The notes under the pieces: generated by a model | Databases searched by the model: none | Told to the model about the DNA's origin: nothing | What the model saw: the letters and a program-made list of their open reading frames with translations, nothing else | DNA from: Bog-756 sp963829235 | GTDB lineage: Bacteria > Actinomycetota > Acidimicrobiia > Acidimicrobiales > RAAP-2 | Direction: 5' to 3' | Assembly (NCBI GenBank): GCA_963829235.1 | Contig: CAWHIF010000004.1 | Span: 310,001 to 374,000 of the forward strand | DNA length: 64,000 nucleotides | Program-made: the position numbers and the translations under genes | In this document: positions 26,383 to 35,580 of the stretch, one piece after another | Layout of the letters: every line of letters begins with the position of its first letter | Position numbering within the stretch: the first letter of the stretch is position 1

Positions 26383-27450
26383 ATGCGATCCAGCTTCCCA
26401 CCAGATCGTCGCTGTCCCACTGACGACAAAACCCAGCTTGGTCATGGGTTGCGATCACTCTCCGCATTGACGGCCCTACTCGTGTTGATCGCCGGATGCA
26501 GCGACGTGCAGAGCACTACGAGGCAGTCACTGCGTCCCGCAACTTCGATTGCCGCAACAGCAGGCCGACCTTGCAACGCACCGACCGGCGTGACGAACAT
26601 CATGCTGCGTGGTGGGGGTGCCACGCACGCCGTACGCATCTTCGTGCCCAGCGCGGCGACGAAGGCAGCGTCCGGGACGCTGGCGGTCGTCATCAACTGG
26701 CCCGCACTTGGGCTCACCGGTACCCAGCAGGCGATCATCACCGACTACGACGCCCTCGCTCAAGCACAGGGGTTCGTAGTCGCCTACCCGACCGGGGTGC
26801 CGTCGAAAGTGTCCTCTCAAGACTCCTGGCAACTCGTGAGCAGTTACGACCCGCAACGAAATGACATTGCGTTCGCCAACACTCTGATCGACACGCTAAT
26901 TGCACATTGGTGCGTCAATCCCGCCCGCGTCTATTCAACGGGGTACTCCAATGGCGCGTTCTTCACCGCTCGGCTTGTTTGCCAACTCGCAAATCGTATC
27001 GCGGCGGCAGTTATGGTCGCGGGTGTCTACCATCCAGCGGGGTGCAAACCGGCTCGACCGGTACCGATGTACGCCTACCAGGGGACCGCGGACACCTCGA
27101 TCCCGTACAACGGGGGTGGCAAGTCGATACTCGCTGGATCTGGATGGCCGGGCATCAAAGGATTTTTCAATGATGTGATTCCCGACGAGTTCGCCAAGTT
27201 CGCTGCGGACTTCAACTGTGAACCCGACCCAAAACTGACCCGAATCGGCAGTGACGTGATTCGGCACGAATACGTCGGATGCCAAAATGGAGTACCGATG
27301 TCATTCTTCGAGATCGTGGGTGGCGGACACACCTGGCCGGGCTCACCACTCGCGTCTGTGCTTAAGCCGTTCGGCAACACGACCAACACAGTTAACGCCA
27401 CCACGGATGGATGGGCACTTATGAAGACTCAGTCCCTCCATGCCAGATAG
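26383..27450 (+). CDS. PHB-depolymerase/feruloyl-esterase-type lipoprotein (LpqC-like)
   Basis: A 355-residue secreted esterase. The signal ALTALLVLIAGCSD has a lipobox cysteine. Catalytic elements are GYSNGAFFTARLVC (nucleophile Ser), YQGTADTSIPYNGG (Asp) and GGGHTWPGS (His), the arrangement of CE1/PHB depolymerases. Four or more Cys probably form disulfides. It lies 120 bases after the copper-monooxygenase-like gene on the same strand and may share its regulation. An upstream ATG at 26326 is less likely. Confidence 0.8.
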   Translation: MRSSFPPDRRCPTDDKTQLGHGLRSLSALTALLVLIAGCSDVQSTTRQSLRPATSIAATAGRPCNAPTGVTNIMLRGGGATHAVRIFVPSAATKAASGTLAVVINWPALGLTGTQQAIITDYDALAQAQGFVVAYPTGVPSKVSSQDSWQLVSSYDPQRNDIAFANTLIDTLIAHWCVNPARVYSTGYSNGAFFTARLVCQLANRIAAAVMVAGVYHPAGCKPARPVPMYAYQGTADTSIPYNGGGKSILAGSGWPGIKGFFNDVIPDEFAKFAADFNCEPDPKLTRIGSDVIRHEYVGCQNGVPMSFFEIVGGGHTWPGSPLASVLKPFGNTTNTVNATTDGWALMKTQSLHAR

Positions 27451-27524
27451 TTGCCGAGCCGCCTTCAGTCTGACTGCCCCCGAACCGGATATGCGGTGTG
27501 CGCCGACCGACTTCGAAGCGGGCG

Positions 27525-27857
27525 TCAGCCACCGTGTCTAGCAGCAGAGCATCTGCGATGCGGTAGCACCGCCTCCAGCGACCCTGCAAACAGCAACGGC
27601 TTGGAATCATTTACGGCCGGAGTGCTTGCCACGATCTCGACGCAGTCGCCTTCTCTTGCGATGTGCTGATCAAGGCACACCAAGTTGGGGGCACTTTGCA
27701 GTTCCGGGTTGGTCGCGGAGACACACGTTCCGGCAGTATTCGAGACCGGTCCGACCACATCTCCAGTGAAACGCCCTGAGTTGGACTCGTTGCAGCCCAG
27801 GGACAAAGCTGCAGCGAGCCCAACCGCGATTACGACCGCCGCCGTTGGAGCACTCAC
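27525..27857 (-). CDS. Small predicted lipoprotein
   Basis: A 110-residue protein with a short signal (AAVVIAVGLAAALSLGCNES) ending in a lipobox cysteine. The mature part carries SNTAGTCVSATNPELQ and CLDQHIAREGDCVEIV, with three further Cys. The start would be the GTG at 27857. It has no recognised family. Gene status is supported by the signal peptide and ordinary amino-acid composition. Confidence 0.55.
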   Translation of the reverse strand: MSAPTAAVVIAVGLAAALSLGCNESNSGRFTGDVVGPVSNTAGTCVSATNPELQSAPNLVCLDQHIAREGDCVEIVASTPAVNDSKPLLFAGSLEAVLPHRRCSAARHGG

Positions 27858-27965
27858 AATCGCCCATTGTGTACTACCTGCGCACGGGTGTCACCTATCG
27901 CCGGGAGCGGGGCAATATCCGGCACGATTGATCACGCTGCCCCAACCCAGTGAGATGATCTTGCG

Positions 27966-28658
27966 GTGACGGTTGGCCCAGAGCTGAAAGCTCGATTGAA
28001 GGCGTGGAAGTCAGCGGATATTTGGGCGCCTGATAGCGAACTCCGCAACACATTGGTCGAGGTCGCCGATAGCGGCGACGAAGGGGCCGAACTACTTGTC
28101 GAGGAGTTCCGGACAAGAACGAAGATGCAAGAACGCATCGCCCTTATCGGCGCCCTTGGGAGAGCCTCGGGTCCGGCTGGAATAGCGGAGATCCGCCAGG
28201 CTGCAATGACGACCGGCCCAGGAACGGCTGCGCTTCGAAGCATCGCACTCTGGTCATTGGCAAACAGACTGCATGGGGATGCAACGAGTGACCTGGTAAA
28301 GGCACTGACGGACCGGGTCGGCTCCGTTGGCGAATCGGCCATGGATGGGTTATCTGCTTACGGAACCGCAGATGCCTGGGAGCCAGTGTTCGCTCTGCTC
28401 CCAAAGTGGCTCAAGAGCTATCCCAAACGAGATGGGCCATTCCCAGAAGGTTTGTTCTATTTACAGATTCATGCCGACATCGAGCAGTTGGTCAGGCTCG
28501 ACCGACTCCTCAATGAGCACAGAGATCGAATGGCGGTTCACGCAGTTCTGGACCGGATCTGTCCAGCGTTGGGCGAGTACACCGAAGCGGATTTACCGGG
28601 ATTGCTCAGACAACGTCAGAAGGCCGCACGACACGCTGTCGACAGCAGGGGACGATAG
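27966..28658 (+). CDS. HEAT-repeat-like helical protein
   Basis: A 230-residue soluble protein made of paired helices: IALIGALGRASGPAGIAEIR, then ALRSIALWSLANRL and VKALTDRVGSVGESAMDGLS. This spacing is that of HEAT/PBS-lyase repeats used for protein binding. The start is a GTG. I see no catalytic motif. It is divergent from the small lipoprotein gene and has no evident operon partner. Confidence 0.65.
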   Translation: MTVGPELKARLKAWKSADIWAPDSELRNTLVEVADSGDEGAELLVEEFRTRTKMQERIALIGALGRASGPAGIAEIRQAAMTTGPGTAALRSIALWSLANRLHGDATSDLVKALTDRVGSVGESAMDGLSAYGTADAWEPVFALLPKWLKSYPKRDGPFPEGLFYLQIHADIEQLVRLDRLLNEHRDRMAVHAVLDRICPALGEYTEADLPGLLRQRQKAARHAVDSRGR

Positions 28659-28717
28659 TCAAGCGTGCTGATTCCAGTTGGCCCAGCAGCGACAACCTGA
28701 CGCACTTCGGTGGGGCA

Positions 28718-29146
28718 CTACCAACTCCTCGATGCGGTGTCGCCCGTCGCAGACCTGGCCACAACTCTCGCTGGTCGACTCCGAAGCACTGCGATGTAGT
28801 AGTTGAAGCCGAAATGGGATAAGCAGTCGACAATCTCTGCCCCGACTATCTCGCCTGCTTGGCACTCCACATCCACGTGGTCGTATCCTGCTTGAATCTC
28901 ACCCCGCAGGACCAGAATGCCATCGCCCTCGCCGTTCCCGATGCTTATGCTCGTACTACCCAGCGGTCTGTCGAGTCGGTCAGATGGGTGCGATCCGCCG
29001 CCCCAGCACACTACGAGGGGGCCATTGGGAAAGCTGGGCCAGAGGCACAGTTCCCACTCGACACCGTCCGATTGGCCTTGACCAAGGTGGATTGTTCCGG
29101 CTGGGTAGTGGCGGGAATCCTCAGTCACGTGAACAGTCTCGCCCAC
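28718..29146 (-). CDS. Hypothetical protein
   Basis: A 142-residue frame with balanced composition (GVEWELCLWPSFPNGPLVV, then IVGAEIVDCLSHFGFNYYIA). The opposite strand shows only Arg/Pro-rich noise. No family is recognised and the ribosome site is weak, so this is a moderate-confidence gene. Confidence 0.45.
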   Translation of the reverse strand: MGETVHVTEDSRHYPAGTIHLGQGQSDGVEWELCLWPSFPNGPLVVCWGGGSHPSDRLDRPLGSTSISIGNGEGDGILVLRGEIQAGYDHVDVECQAGEIVGAEIVDCLSHFGFNYYIAVLRSRPARVVARSATGDTASRSW

Positions 29147-29230
29147 TATTCCCTAGGGTGCCCCGCAACGCCGGGTAGGCATCACGTCCGGACGTCGATC
29201 CCAGCTTCCACGCCACGCGGAGGCGAAGTA

Positions 29231-30515
29231 CTAGGAAGTCGGCCGGTTCTGGTCCGCCCGGCGCACCAGTACGGCGCGTTCACCCGCGTTCGCCGAACGT
29301 GCCGCCGCCTCGCTGAACGCGGCCATCGCCTGATCGTGCCGACCAGCCCGCTCAAGCAGGTCTCCACGCACGCTCGGCACCAAGGGTGACTCGCCGAGCG
29401 CGTCGTCGCGTACCTCCTTCAGGACGGCAAGACCGGCGTCGGCACCGAAGGCCCGACCGTGGGCGACCGCCCGGTTGACCTCAACGACCGGTCCCGGCAC
29501 GGTGCGGGACAGGACGTCGTAGAGGGCTGCGATCCGGTGCCAGTCCGTCTCCTCTGCGCGCTTCGCGCGGGCGTGCTGTGCCGCGATCAGGGCCTGCAGG
29601 AAGTAACGCCCGACCGGGGCCCCGGCCGCGGCCAACTCCTCCGCTCGCCCCAGTGCCGCCAGGCCCCGCCGGACGCGCACCTGATCCCAGAGGCTACGGT
29701 CCTGCTCCTCCAGCAGGACCGGGATCCCGTGCTCGTCGAGGCGGGCCGCCATCCGCGAGCCCTGGATCTCGAGGAGGGCCTCCAGAGCGAGCACTTCGGG
29801 TTCGTCGGGAGTGAGGTCGACCAGCATTCGCGCCAGCCGGATCGCCTCGTCCACGAGGTCCGGGCGCATCCAGTCCTCACCCGTGGTGGCCGTGTACCCC
29901 TCGTTGAAGATCAGGTAGATGACCGCCATCACGTCGTCGAGCCGCTCGGTCCGTTCGGCTCCCACCGGCAGCTCGAACTCGGCGTGGGCCTCCGACAGCG
30001 TCTTCTTCGCCCGGGAGATCCGTTGCCCCATGGTGGACTCGGTGACGAGGAAACCTCGGGCGATCTCGGCCGTGGTGAGGCCGCCGACTAGCCGCAGGGT
30101 CAGCGCCGCCCGTGACTCGGGCGTCAACGCCGGATTGCAGGACAGGAATACGAGGCGGAGGACGTCGTCCTCGATGAAGTCGACCTGACTCTCGACGTCG
30201 GGCACCGCCGCCGCTTGCCTGTCGCTGGCATGTCCCAGCTCGGCGAGCTTGCGGCGCATGGTCTCGGTGCGCCGGAAGTGGTCGATGGCTCGGCGCTTCG
30301 CCACGGTCATGAGCCATGCGATCGGGATTGTCCGGCACGCCCGTCTCCGGCCACTGCTCGAGCGCGGCGACCAGGGCGTCCTGGGCCAGGTCCTCGGCGA
30401 GGCTCACGTCGCGAGTCATCCGTGTGAGGGCTGCTACGAGCCGGGCGGACTCGGTCCGCCAGGCGGCATAGACGGCCCCATTGGGGTCGTTGGGACGGGT
30501 CCGGGCCGGCACCAC
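29231..30515 (-). pseudogene. ECF sigma factor (YCII-linked, DUF6596 type), frameshifted
   Basis: Corrected for one extra G near 30325, this encodes 427 residues. Sigma region 2 spans LVAALTRMTRDVSLAEDLAQ and NPIAWLMTVAKRRAIDHFRR. Region 4 contains GGLTTAEIARGFLVTESTMG. The long C-terminal extension (VYLIFNEGYTATTGEDW and on) is the DUF6596 domain of this ECF group. Such sigma factors sit beside a YCII-domain gene, as here. The break falls inside region 2 and would abolish function if real. The start is taken at 30515. Confidence 0.8.
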
Positions 30516-30597
30516 CCAGCGTAGTGATACCGGCTCAGACCTCCCGCCCTTCCGCCCACTGCCGCCGCTGGCAGGCTGAGCACGGACGAATCCGGCG

Positions 30598-30972
30598 TCA
30601 GGCGTCGGGCGCCTCCGGGCCGGTCGAGATCTGGCGCAGCGTGGAGATCACCGTAACCTCGGGCCAATGCTTGGCATGGAGCTCGGCGAAGGACCGCTGG
30701 TCCTCGGCGGCCTCCTCGAGACTCGGGTATTCCATGATGGCCCAACCGCCGACGACCTCCTTGGCCTCGGAGTATGGCCCGTCGACACGGGTGACCTCAC
30801 CCTGGCGGACGACGTAGTTCACCGCGTCCTCCGTCCCGTAGAGACCGCCACCGTCGAGGAAGATCCCCTTGCTGGCCCGCTCACCGATGTACTCGTCCAT
30901 CGCGTCGAACAACGCCTGTGGCGGCGTCCCGATGCCCTCTTCCATCCTCACGAATCCCATGAATCGAGGCAT
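30598..30972 (-). CDS. YCII-domain protein
   Basis: A 124-residue DGPF/YCII-related protein: RFMGFVRMEEGIGTPPQALF at the start, then GPYSEAKEVVGGWAIMEYPS, with a helical end. The family has a ferredoxin-like fold and is commonly encoded just upstream of an ECF sigma factor, exactly as here, 82 bases away. Its role as a partner or ligand sensor is inferred from this association. AAGGAG at proper spacing fixes the start at 30972. Confidence 0.85.
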   Translation of the reverse strand: MPRFMGFVRMEEGIGTPPQALFDAMDEYIGERASKGIFLDGGGLYGTEDAVNYVVRQGEVTRVDGPYSEAKEVVGGWAIMEYPSLEEAAEDQRSFAELHAKHWPEVTVISTLRQISTGPEAPDA

Positions 30973-31244
30973 GTCGATCACTCCTTTTGGTTTGTGATTG
31001 GTGAACCTTTCGTCAATGAGTCGAACAGGGATGCCGTTCTTCGACATCGATCACCGATTGTTCTCCGGATCAACAGTATGAGCAGGCCCAAACAGGTGCG
31101 TCGACTCCCCGACCGTCCGGCAGGAGGTGCGCCGTCGTGGATGCAGGTGCTTGCCTGCGCTTGCAGGCCTCGCCCTCTCGGCCACCAGCCGAAGCGCTGT
31201 CGGCGGGTGTTCCATACCGCCGGATCGGTGGGCGGTGCGGCAGA

Positions 31245-31490
31245 ATGACTGCGATGGCCGAAGCGGCGCTTGACGTTGATTTCTATGTAAGCAGCACCGA
31301 TGGACCGACCCTGCGCCTGGCGGGGACATCAGATGGGATGAAGATCATTCGGGCCGCCTGCGACGCCCTCGTTGCCGGCAGGCCCGGCGCGCGACTCTCT
31401 GACCTTGATGGCGTAAGCCTGTCGAAAGCTGTCGAGAGCGTGGAGCTTCGTCTCGGCGGCAAGGATGGGTTGTGCCGTAAAGACTGGTGA
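31245..31490 (+). CDS. Small hypothetical protein
   Basis: An 81-residue frame, LDVDFYVSSTDGPTLRLAGT then IIRAACDALVAGRPGARLSD, of ordinary composition. ATGs at 31245 and 31254 are both possible, without a strong ribosome site. No family is recognised. Confidence 0.4.
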   Translation: MTAMAEAALDVDFYVSSTDGPTLRLAGTSDGMKIIRAACDALVAGRPGARLSDLDGVSLSKAVESVELRLGGKDGLCRKDW

Positions 31491-32059
31491 TCCGGCGGCA
31501 TTCGTTTTAGACGGTGACCGAGTCCAGTGGGAAGAGCGCGTTCTGCTCCTTGACCCATTGGTTGAACCCGGCACACCGGATACCTTCCAGCCTCTGGAAC
31601 CAAATGTCGAGGGAATCATCTGCGTGGAGGCGGCGGTAACTCGATAGCAGGGTGCCCCTGATCACCGGATGCGCGGCGGTTATCGACCGCGGTTGATCGG
31701 GACTTTCGGGCCCGTGGACAACGACGGCGCCCAGTGATGTAGTGGTTGCGATGGGGACGCTCCGGTTCATTGTGATGGAGGATTCGTGGGGTGGATTGCC
31801 ACTTTCACGGCTATGGCAACCCACATTTCACGGTGGCATCAAAAGCCTCCCCGGCGGTAGCCCATCGGTCGTCGCTGAGAACTTGAAGGGTGAGAAACAC
31901 GTGCTCGACGTCGCCCTTGACAGCGGAAGAAGCTGAGGACCGGTTGGCCACAATCGAACAGGACTTCCGTACTCTCCGCCCCTTGGAATGGTGCGAACGC
32001 TACGACGTGCCGGTTTCATTCGTACCTGGGTGACCCTGATCACCGGCTTGGTGGGACAG
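31491..32059. other. Stretch without a supported gene
   Basis: About 570 bases. A minus-strand frame (31507-31770) with WFQRLEGIRCAGFNQWVKEQ and a short plus-strand frame are possible, but neither has a ribosome site or family signal. I call nothing here. Confidence 0.4.
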
Positions 32060-32328
32060 TTACCGAGTTGGTGCCCTCCAGAAGAACTCAAGCTGGATGT
32101 TGTCGGGGTCGCGGAAGGTAAGCATTGCGTTCCGCGTGTACGGCGGCTCCTTGACACCAGAATGGGCGATTCCAAGAGAATCGAGACGCTGGGCCCACTC
32201 GTCCAGATCTGTTCGATCTGCGACCAGGAACTCAAGGTGGTCAAGTCCAGTATTGAACTCGTTGAAGGCGTCTTGGGGAGCCCCCGAGTACTCCACCAGA
32301 CAGATTTCGAGCCCCGTGCCCGGCTCTA

Positions 32329-33451
32329 GTAGATGCTCGCGTTAATATCAATGATGTGATTTCATGGAGGTATGCGACTTCCTCCGTTGAAACTTCGCCG
32401 AGGTGACCGTGCCGAACTCGAACGTTGGGAACGCTCGAGGACCCTGGAGGCTCGTAGTGTCCAGCGGGCCCGGATCGTGTTGCTGGCGGCAGAGGGTTGG
32501 TCCAACCGGGACATCGGCGAAACCGTCGGACTGCACTACAACCAGGTAGGTCTGTGGCGGAAGCGCTATGAGCAGTTCGGGATGGGGGGACTCGTTGACG
32601 AGGATCGACCGGGCCGTCCCCCGGTGTATGACCATGACGATGTGTTGCTGCTGGTGAAGTTGGTGACCGAACCACCTCCGGACCAAGCGACCCGGTGGTC
32701 GATGGAGGCACTGGCCGAGGCCATGGCCGACCACGGGGTCCCTATCTCGGCCTCCCAGGCATGGCGGATCTGCAAGAGCCTCGACTTGAAGCCCTGGCAG
32801 GTGGAGTCCTGGATGACGAGCCATGACCCGGAGTTCTGGGAGAAGGCCTCCGACGTGTGCGGGCTCTATCTCGATCCGCCCGAGAATGCCGTGGTCTGGT
32901 CGGTCGACGAGAAGTCAGGTATGCAGGCCAAGTCCCGAGTCAATCCCACCAAACCAGCCGTCCCCGGGAAGCCGGTGCGCTGGGAGTTCGAATACAAGCG
33001 CAACGGGACCCAGGTGCTCTTCGCCGCCCTCGACGTCCATGACGGTGCGGTTTCGGGCTGGGTCACCGACTCGACCAGGTCGGAGAACTTCGTGACCTTC
33101 CTCGGTGATCTCGTGCGCCAGACACCCAAAGGCCTCCACCTGCACTGCATTGCCGACAACCTCTCGGCCCACAAGACCGGCCAGGTGGCCGACTTCCTGG
33201 TCGAGAACCCTCACGTGCATATCCACTACACACCCACCCATGCCAGTTGGTTGAACCAGGTGGAGCTGTTCTTCTCCATCTTGGAGCGCCGGCTGCTGCG
33301 TCGCGGGGAGTTCGCTTCGGTCGACGACCTGGCCCGCCGGGTCATCGCATTCATCAACGACTACAACAAGCGGGCCGCTCCGTTCCGTTGGACCTACGAC
33401 GGTCGACCGCTAAAGGTCGCGTAAGTCACAATGAGTTACGCGCGAGAGCAC
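32329..33451 (+). mobile_element. IS630-family insertion sequence
   Basis: A 1,123-bp element between TA dinucleotides at 32327-32328 and 33452-33453. Both junctions read CTAG, the usual IS630 target with TA duplication. The ends GTAGATGCTCGCG and, inverted, GTGCTCTCGCG are imperfect repeats. It carries one intact transposase gene. The boundaries are confirmed because exact removal restores the interrupted VOC frame. Confidence 0.9.
32372..33424 (+). CDS. IS630-family DDE transposase
   Basis: A 350-residue transposase. The N-terminal helix-turn-helix is LAAEGWSNRDIGETVGLHYN, and a winged segment follows with DRPGRPPVYDHDD. The catalytic triad appears as VVWSVDEKSG (Asp), CIADNLSAHKT (Asp) and NQVELFFSILERRL (Glu). 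Length is normal and the frame intact. The GGAGG site directly precedes the ATG. It cuts and pastes the element at CTAG targets. Confidence 0.95.
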   Translation: MRLPPLKLRRGDRAELERWERSRTLEARSVQRARIVLLAAEGWSNRDIGETVGLHYNQVGLWRKRYEQFGMGGLVDEDRPGRPPVYDHDDVLLLVKLVTEPPPDQATRWSMEALAEAMADHGVPISASQAWRICKSLDLKPWQVESWMTSHDPEFWEKASDVCGLYLDPPENAVVWSVDEKSGMQAKSRVNPTKPAVPGKPVRWEFEYKRNGTQVLFAALDVHDGAVSGWVTDSTRSENFVTFLGDLVRQTPKGLHLHCIADNLSAHKTGQVADFLVENPHVHIHYTPTHASWLNQVELFFSILERRLLRRGEFASVDDLARRVIAFINDYNKRAAPFRWTYDGRPLKVA

Positions 33452-33710
33452 TAGAAGACACGCATCGCGCTGTCGTTTGTCGGGAGGCTCGTACTCACGC
33501 CGGATCGTTAGGTCCAGTACTTCCCGATACCAAGTGACACTTCTAGCCAGGTTGGTGACGGTGAGCGTCGGGGCCAGATAGCCCGTAATCGATGGCATGG
33601 ACAGATTTTGCCAGTCTGCGTGCGTGGTCGCTTCCGCGGTGTCCACCGCCCGGAAGGAGGTGCGCGACGAAAAGGACTGGGGCGTCCCCGACCGCCGGGT
33701 CAACTCCAGG

Positions 33711-34025
33711 ATGCAATCCGGCGGCGGTAGCTGGAATGATTTGTACGCGGCTATAGAATCGAACTACGAGCGTTGGGCTGATGACGCCGAGAAGCTCTAC
33801 CAGCTCGGCCCTCAGCTTCTTCAGCAGACCCCATCAGTCGAACTACGGATTCCTCGAAGTGTTGCCGACGCAGCGGTGGCTGCGACCTTTTCATTGATTG
33901 GCCAGTCGATCGAAGAAACTGGGATGGAAGATGGCGACCAAGTCATCTTCAAGCTCGACGCATGGATACTGGGCAATGCCTTGGAAGCGGCAGACAAAGC
34001 AGGGCGGATGGGTGACCTCCCCTGA
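33711..34025 (+). CDS. Hypothetical protein
   Basis: A 104-residue acidic helical protein: WNDLYAAIESNYERWADDAE, then VADAAVAATFSLIGQSIEET. An in-frame extension to 33597 is antisense to the VOC gene start and Arg-rich, so I prefer ATG 33711. No family is recognised. Confidence 0.5.
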   Translation: MQSGGGSWNDLYAAIESNYERWADDAEKLYQLGPQLLQQTPSVELRIPRSVADAAVAATFSLIGQSIEETGMEDGDQVIFKLDAWILGNALEAADKAGRMGDLP

Positions 34026-34063
34026 CTGATCGAGAGTCCCCAACACCGGGAGCATGGCGCTTC

Positions 34064-34267
34064 TTATGCAGGTCGAAAGTCATCGGGGGAGACCGACACC
34101 AGGACCTGACCGGCATCGAGGTCGAACTTCACCTCGTAGTGCTCTGGCGTTTCGACCGCCTCGATCACGAAGCCGTGAGTACCGACAGGAATCCGCCTGC
34201 CGTTGGGCAGGCCGACCTCCCGAACCAGCATCACCCGGTCATCAAACTGTGCCTTCACCTCCCACAT
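34064..34267 (-). CDS. Small DUF4926-like protein
   Basis: A 67-residue SH3-like protein: DDRVMLVREVGLPNGRRIPV, then GTHGFVIEAVETPEHYEVKF. The pattern (V-x-L-x-x-x-x-P ... G-x-x-G-x-V) resembles small DUF4926/SH3-like barrel proteins. It is complete and has no partner. Confidence 0.5.
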   Translation of the reverse strand: MWEVKAQFDDRVMLVREVGLPNGRRIPVGTHGFVIEAVETPEHYEVKFDLDAGQVLVSVSPDDFRPA

Positions 34268-34334
34268 GATGTCAGGACCAGAGTGCCCCTGATCACCGGG
34301 AACGAGATGGCCCAAGCTGCCGTATCTTGGAGGA

Positions 34335-34547
34335 ATGGGACCGGGCATCGACGTAGAGATGTATTGGGATGGCAAAGTGCGCGTGTTCCGTCTCCCCGAC
34401 GGGACCGAGGTTCGCAAGAAGGAAGGCAACGGACAACAGCCCTTCGAAGTTGTCGACTCCTTTCTGAGGAACGAACGGGGACTTACTGAGTTCAGACTTA
34501 GGTTCGGGGAGATTTCAGCACCCCCAAGGACCGTCCGCCGCCGATGA
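34335..34547 (+). CDS. Small hypothetical protein
   Basis: A 70-residue frame, VEMYWDGKVRVFRLPDGTEV then FEVVDSFLRNERGLTEFRLR. GGAGG lies three bases before the ATG, closer than ideal. No family is recognised. Confidence 0.45.
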   Translation: MGPGIDVEMYWDGKVRVFRLPDGTEVRKKEGNGQQPFEVVDSFLRNERGLTEFRLRFGEISAPPRTVRRR

Positions 34548-34578
34548 AGGCCTGCGGCCTTGGTGCCCAAAACACAGC

Positions 34579-34627
34579 GGCCGGGGGGCGTTATCCAGGC
34601 TGTCATGCTTGGTGATCGCGAACTGCC
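34579..34627 (+). repeat. Dispersed ~48-bp intergenic repeat, copy 2
   Basis: The partner of 24083-24130 in the same orientation, again in a gap before a regulator gene (the second ArsR). Confidence 0.65.
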
Positions 34628-34697
34628 ACACACCAGCTCTTCTGTCATAGCCAGCGGGTCGAGCCGACGAGCAGTGGAAGTCTGCCGGCAACTAGTA

Positions 34698-34732
34698 GTT
34701 GACACATACCCATATGGGAATATGATGTCAAC
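34698..34732 (+). promoter_or_regulatory. Leaderless promoter with nested palindromes (second ArsR)
   Basis: TTGACA (34699-34704) and TATGAT (34721-34726) are 16 bases apart, so transcription would begin at or next to the GTG at 34733. The spacer holds the perfect palindrome CCCATATGGG. GTTGACA and TGTCAAC flank the whole as outer arms. An ArsR dimer binding here would block the promoter. Confidence 0.7.
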
Positions 34733-35074
34733 GTGGCTCGTCTTGCGACAACGACTGACGCATTTAACGCTGTTGCCGACAGCAGCCGACGAGCACTTCT
34801 TGACGCCCTCGGGACGGACGAGGCCACCGTCGGCCATCTCGTTGACCGGCTAGGGCTTAGCCAGCCTCAGGTGTCGAAGCACCTGGCAGTACTTCGAGCC
34901 GTGGGGTTGGTATCGGTGCGAATCGATGGACGATATCGCTGGTACCAGGTGAATGGACCCATTTTGCAACCCATCTACGAATGGGTGTGCGGCTTCGAGT
35001 CAACCTGGAATGACCGACTCGATCATCTCGACGACGTGCTGGTGGAACTTCAAACAAAGGAGATGCAGACATGA
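34733..35074 (+). CDS. ArsR-family winged-helix regulator
   Basis: A 113-residue repressor: FNAVADSSRRALLDALG, then VGHLVDRLGLSQPQVSKHLA and LRAVGLVSVRIDGRYRWYQV. It has no metal-binding Cys box. The GTG start coincides with the predicted transcript start. Its stop overlaps the next ATG by four bases. Together with the following genes it repeats the ArsR-AHSA1 layout seen at 13 kb, with a different operator. Confidence 0.85.
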   Translation: MARLATTTDAFNAVADSSRRALLDALGTDEATVGHLVDRLGLSQPQVSKHLAVLRAVGLVSVRIDGRYRWYQVNGPILQPIYEWVCGFESTWNDRLDHLDDVLVELQTKEMQT

Positions 35075-35580
35075 GCAACACGATTGGCAACCGCCACGGG
35101 TCCGCTGTCTTCACATTGCCTTCCGACACAGAAATCCTGATCACAAGGGAGTTCGACGCTTCGGCGGACCTTCTCTTCAGGGCTTGGACGACACCCGAAC
35201 TCGTGATGCGCTGGTGGGCCGGTACCCGAGGCGAGGTGACTAGCGCCCAGATCGACCTGCGGGTAGGTGGTGCCTGGCGGTGGGTCATGACCGCCAATGG
35301 CGGGTTCGAGGTGGCCTTCAGCGGCGAGTACCAGGAGATTCACCGACCGCTCCGCCTTGTGCGGACCGAGATCTTCGAGCTGGCTCCCGACTCCGAGGCC
35401 CTCAGCACCCTGACCCTTGAGGAATCCAGTGGTGTGACCACCCTGACGATCTTGGTTCGCTATCCCAACATGTCGCATCGAGACGCCGCAATCGCCTCGG
35501 GCATGGAGGGCGGGCTTCAAACGTCACTCGACGAACTGGAGCAACTGACGAGACGAAGCGACGGAAACTGGAATGGCTGA
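35071..35580 (+). CDS. AHSA1/SRPBCC domain protein
   Basis: A 169-residue START-like protein: EILITREFDASADLLFRAWT, then RWWAGTRGEVTSAQIDLRVG and WRWVMTANGGFEVAFSGEYQ. It is full length for AHSA1 proteins. It is coupled to the ArsR gene by an ATGA overlap and overlaps the next gene by eight bases. The ligand is unknown. Confidence 0.85.
   Translation: MSNTIGNRHGSAVFTLPSDTEILITREFDASADLLFRAWTTPELVMRWWAGTRGEVTSAQIDLRVGGAWRWVMTANGGFEVAFSGEYQEIHRPLRLVRTEIFELAPDSEALSTLTLEESSGVTTLTILVRYPNMSHRDAAIASGMEGGLQTSLDELEQLTRRSDGNWNG

Larger units (their letters stand above)
32060..33598 (-). pseudogene. VOC-family gene split by an IS630 element
   Basis: The N-terminal part lies at 33598-33454: ITGYLAPTLTVTNLARSVTW, then YEPPDKRQRDACLL. 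The C-terminal part lies at 32326-32060: EPGTGLEICLVEYSG, then TGLDHLEFLVADRTDLDEW. Removing 1,125 bases (the element plus one TA copy) fuses them in frame as DACLLEPGTGLEICL, giving a complete 137-residue vicinal-oxygen-chelate protein. Nothing else is damaged, so the insertion is recent. Confidence 0.9.

Noticed and set aside
31507..31824. Minus-strand frame with RESGNP-like start
   Set aside because: It has no ribosome site, and the start resembles repeat-derived peptides rather than a protein family.
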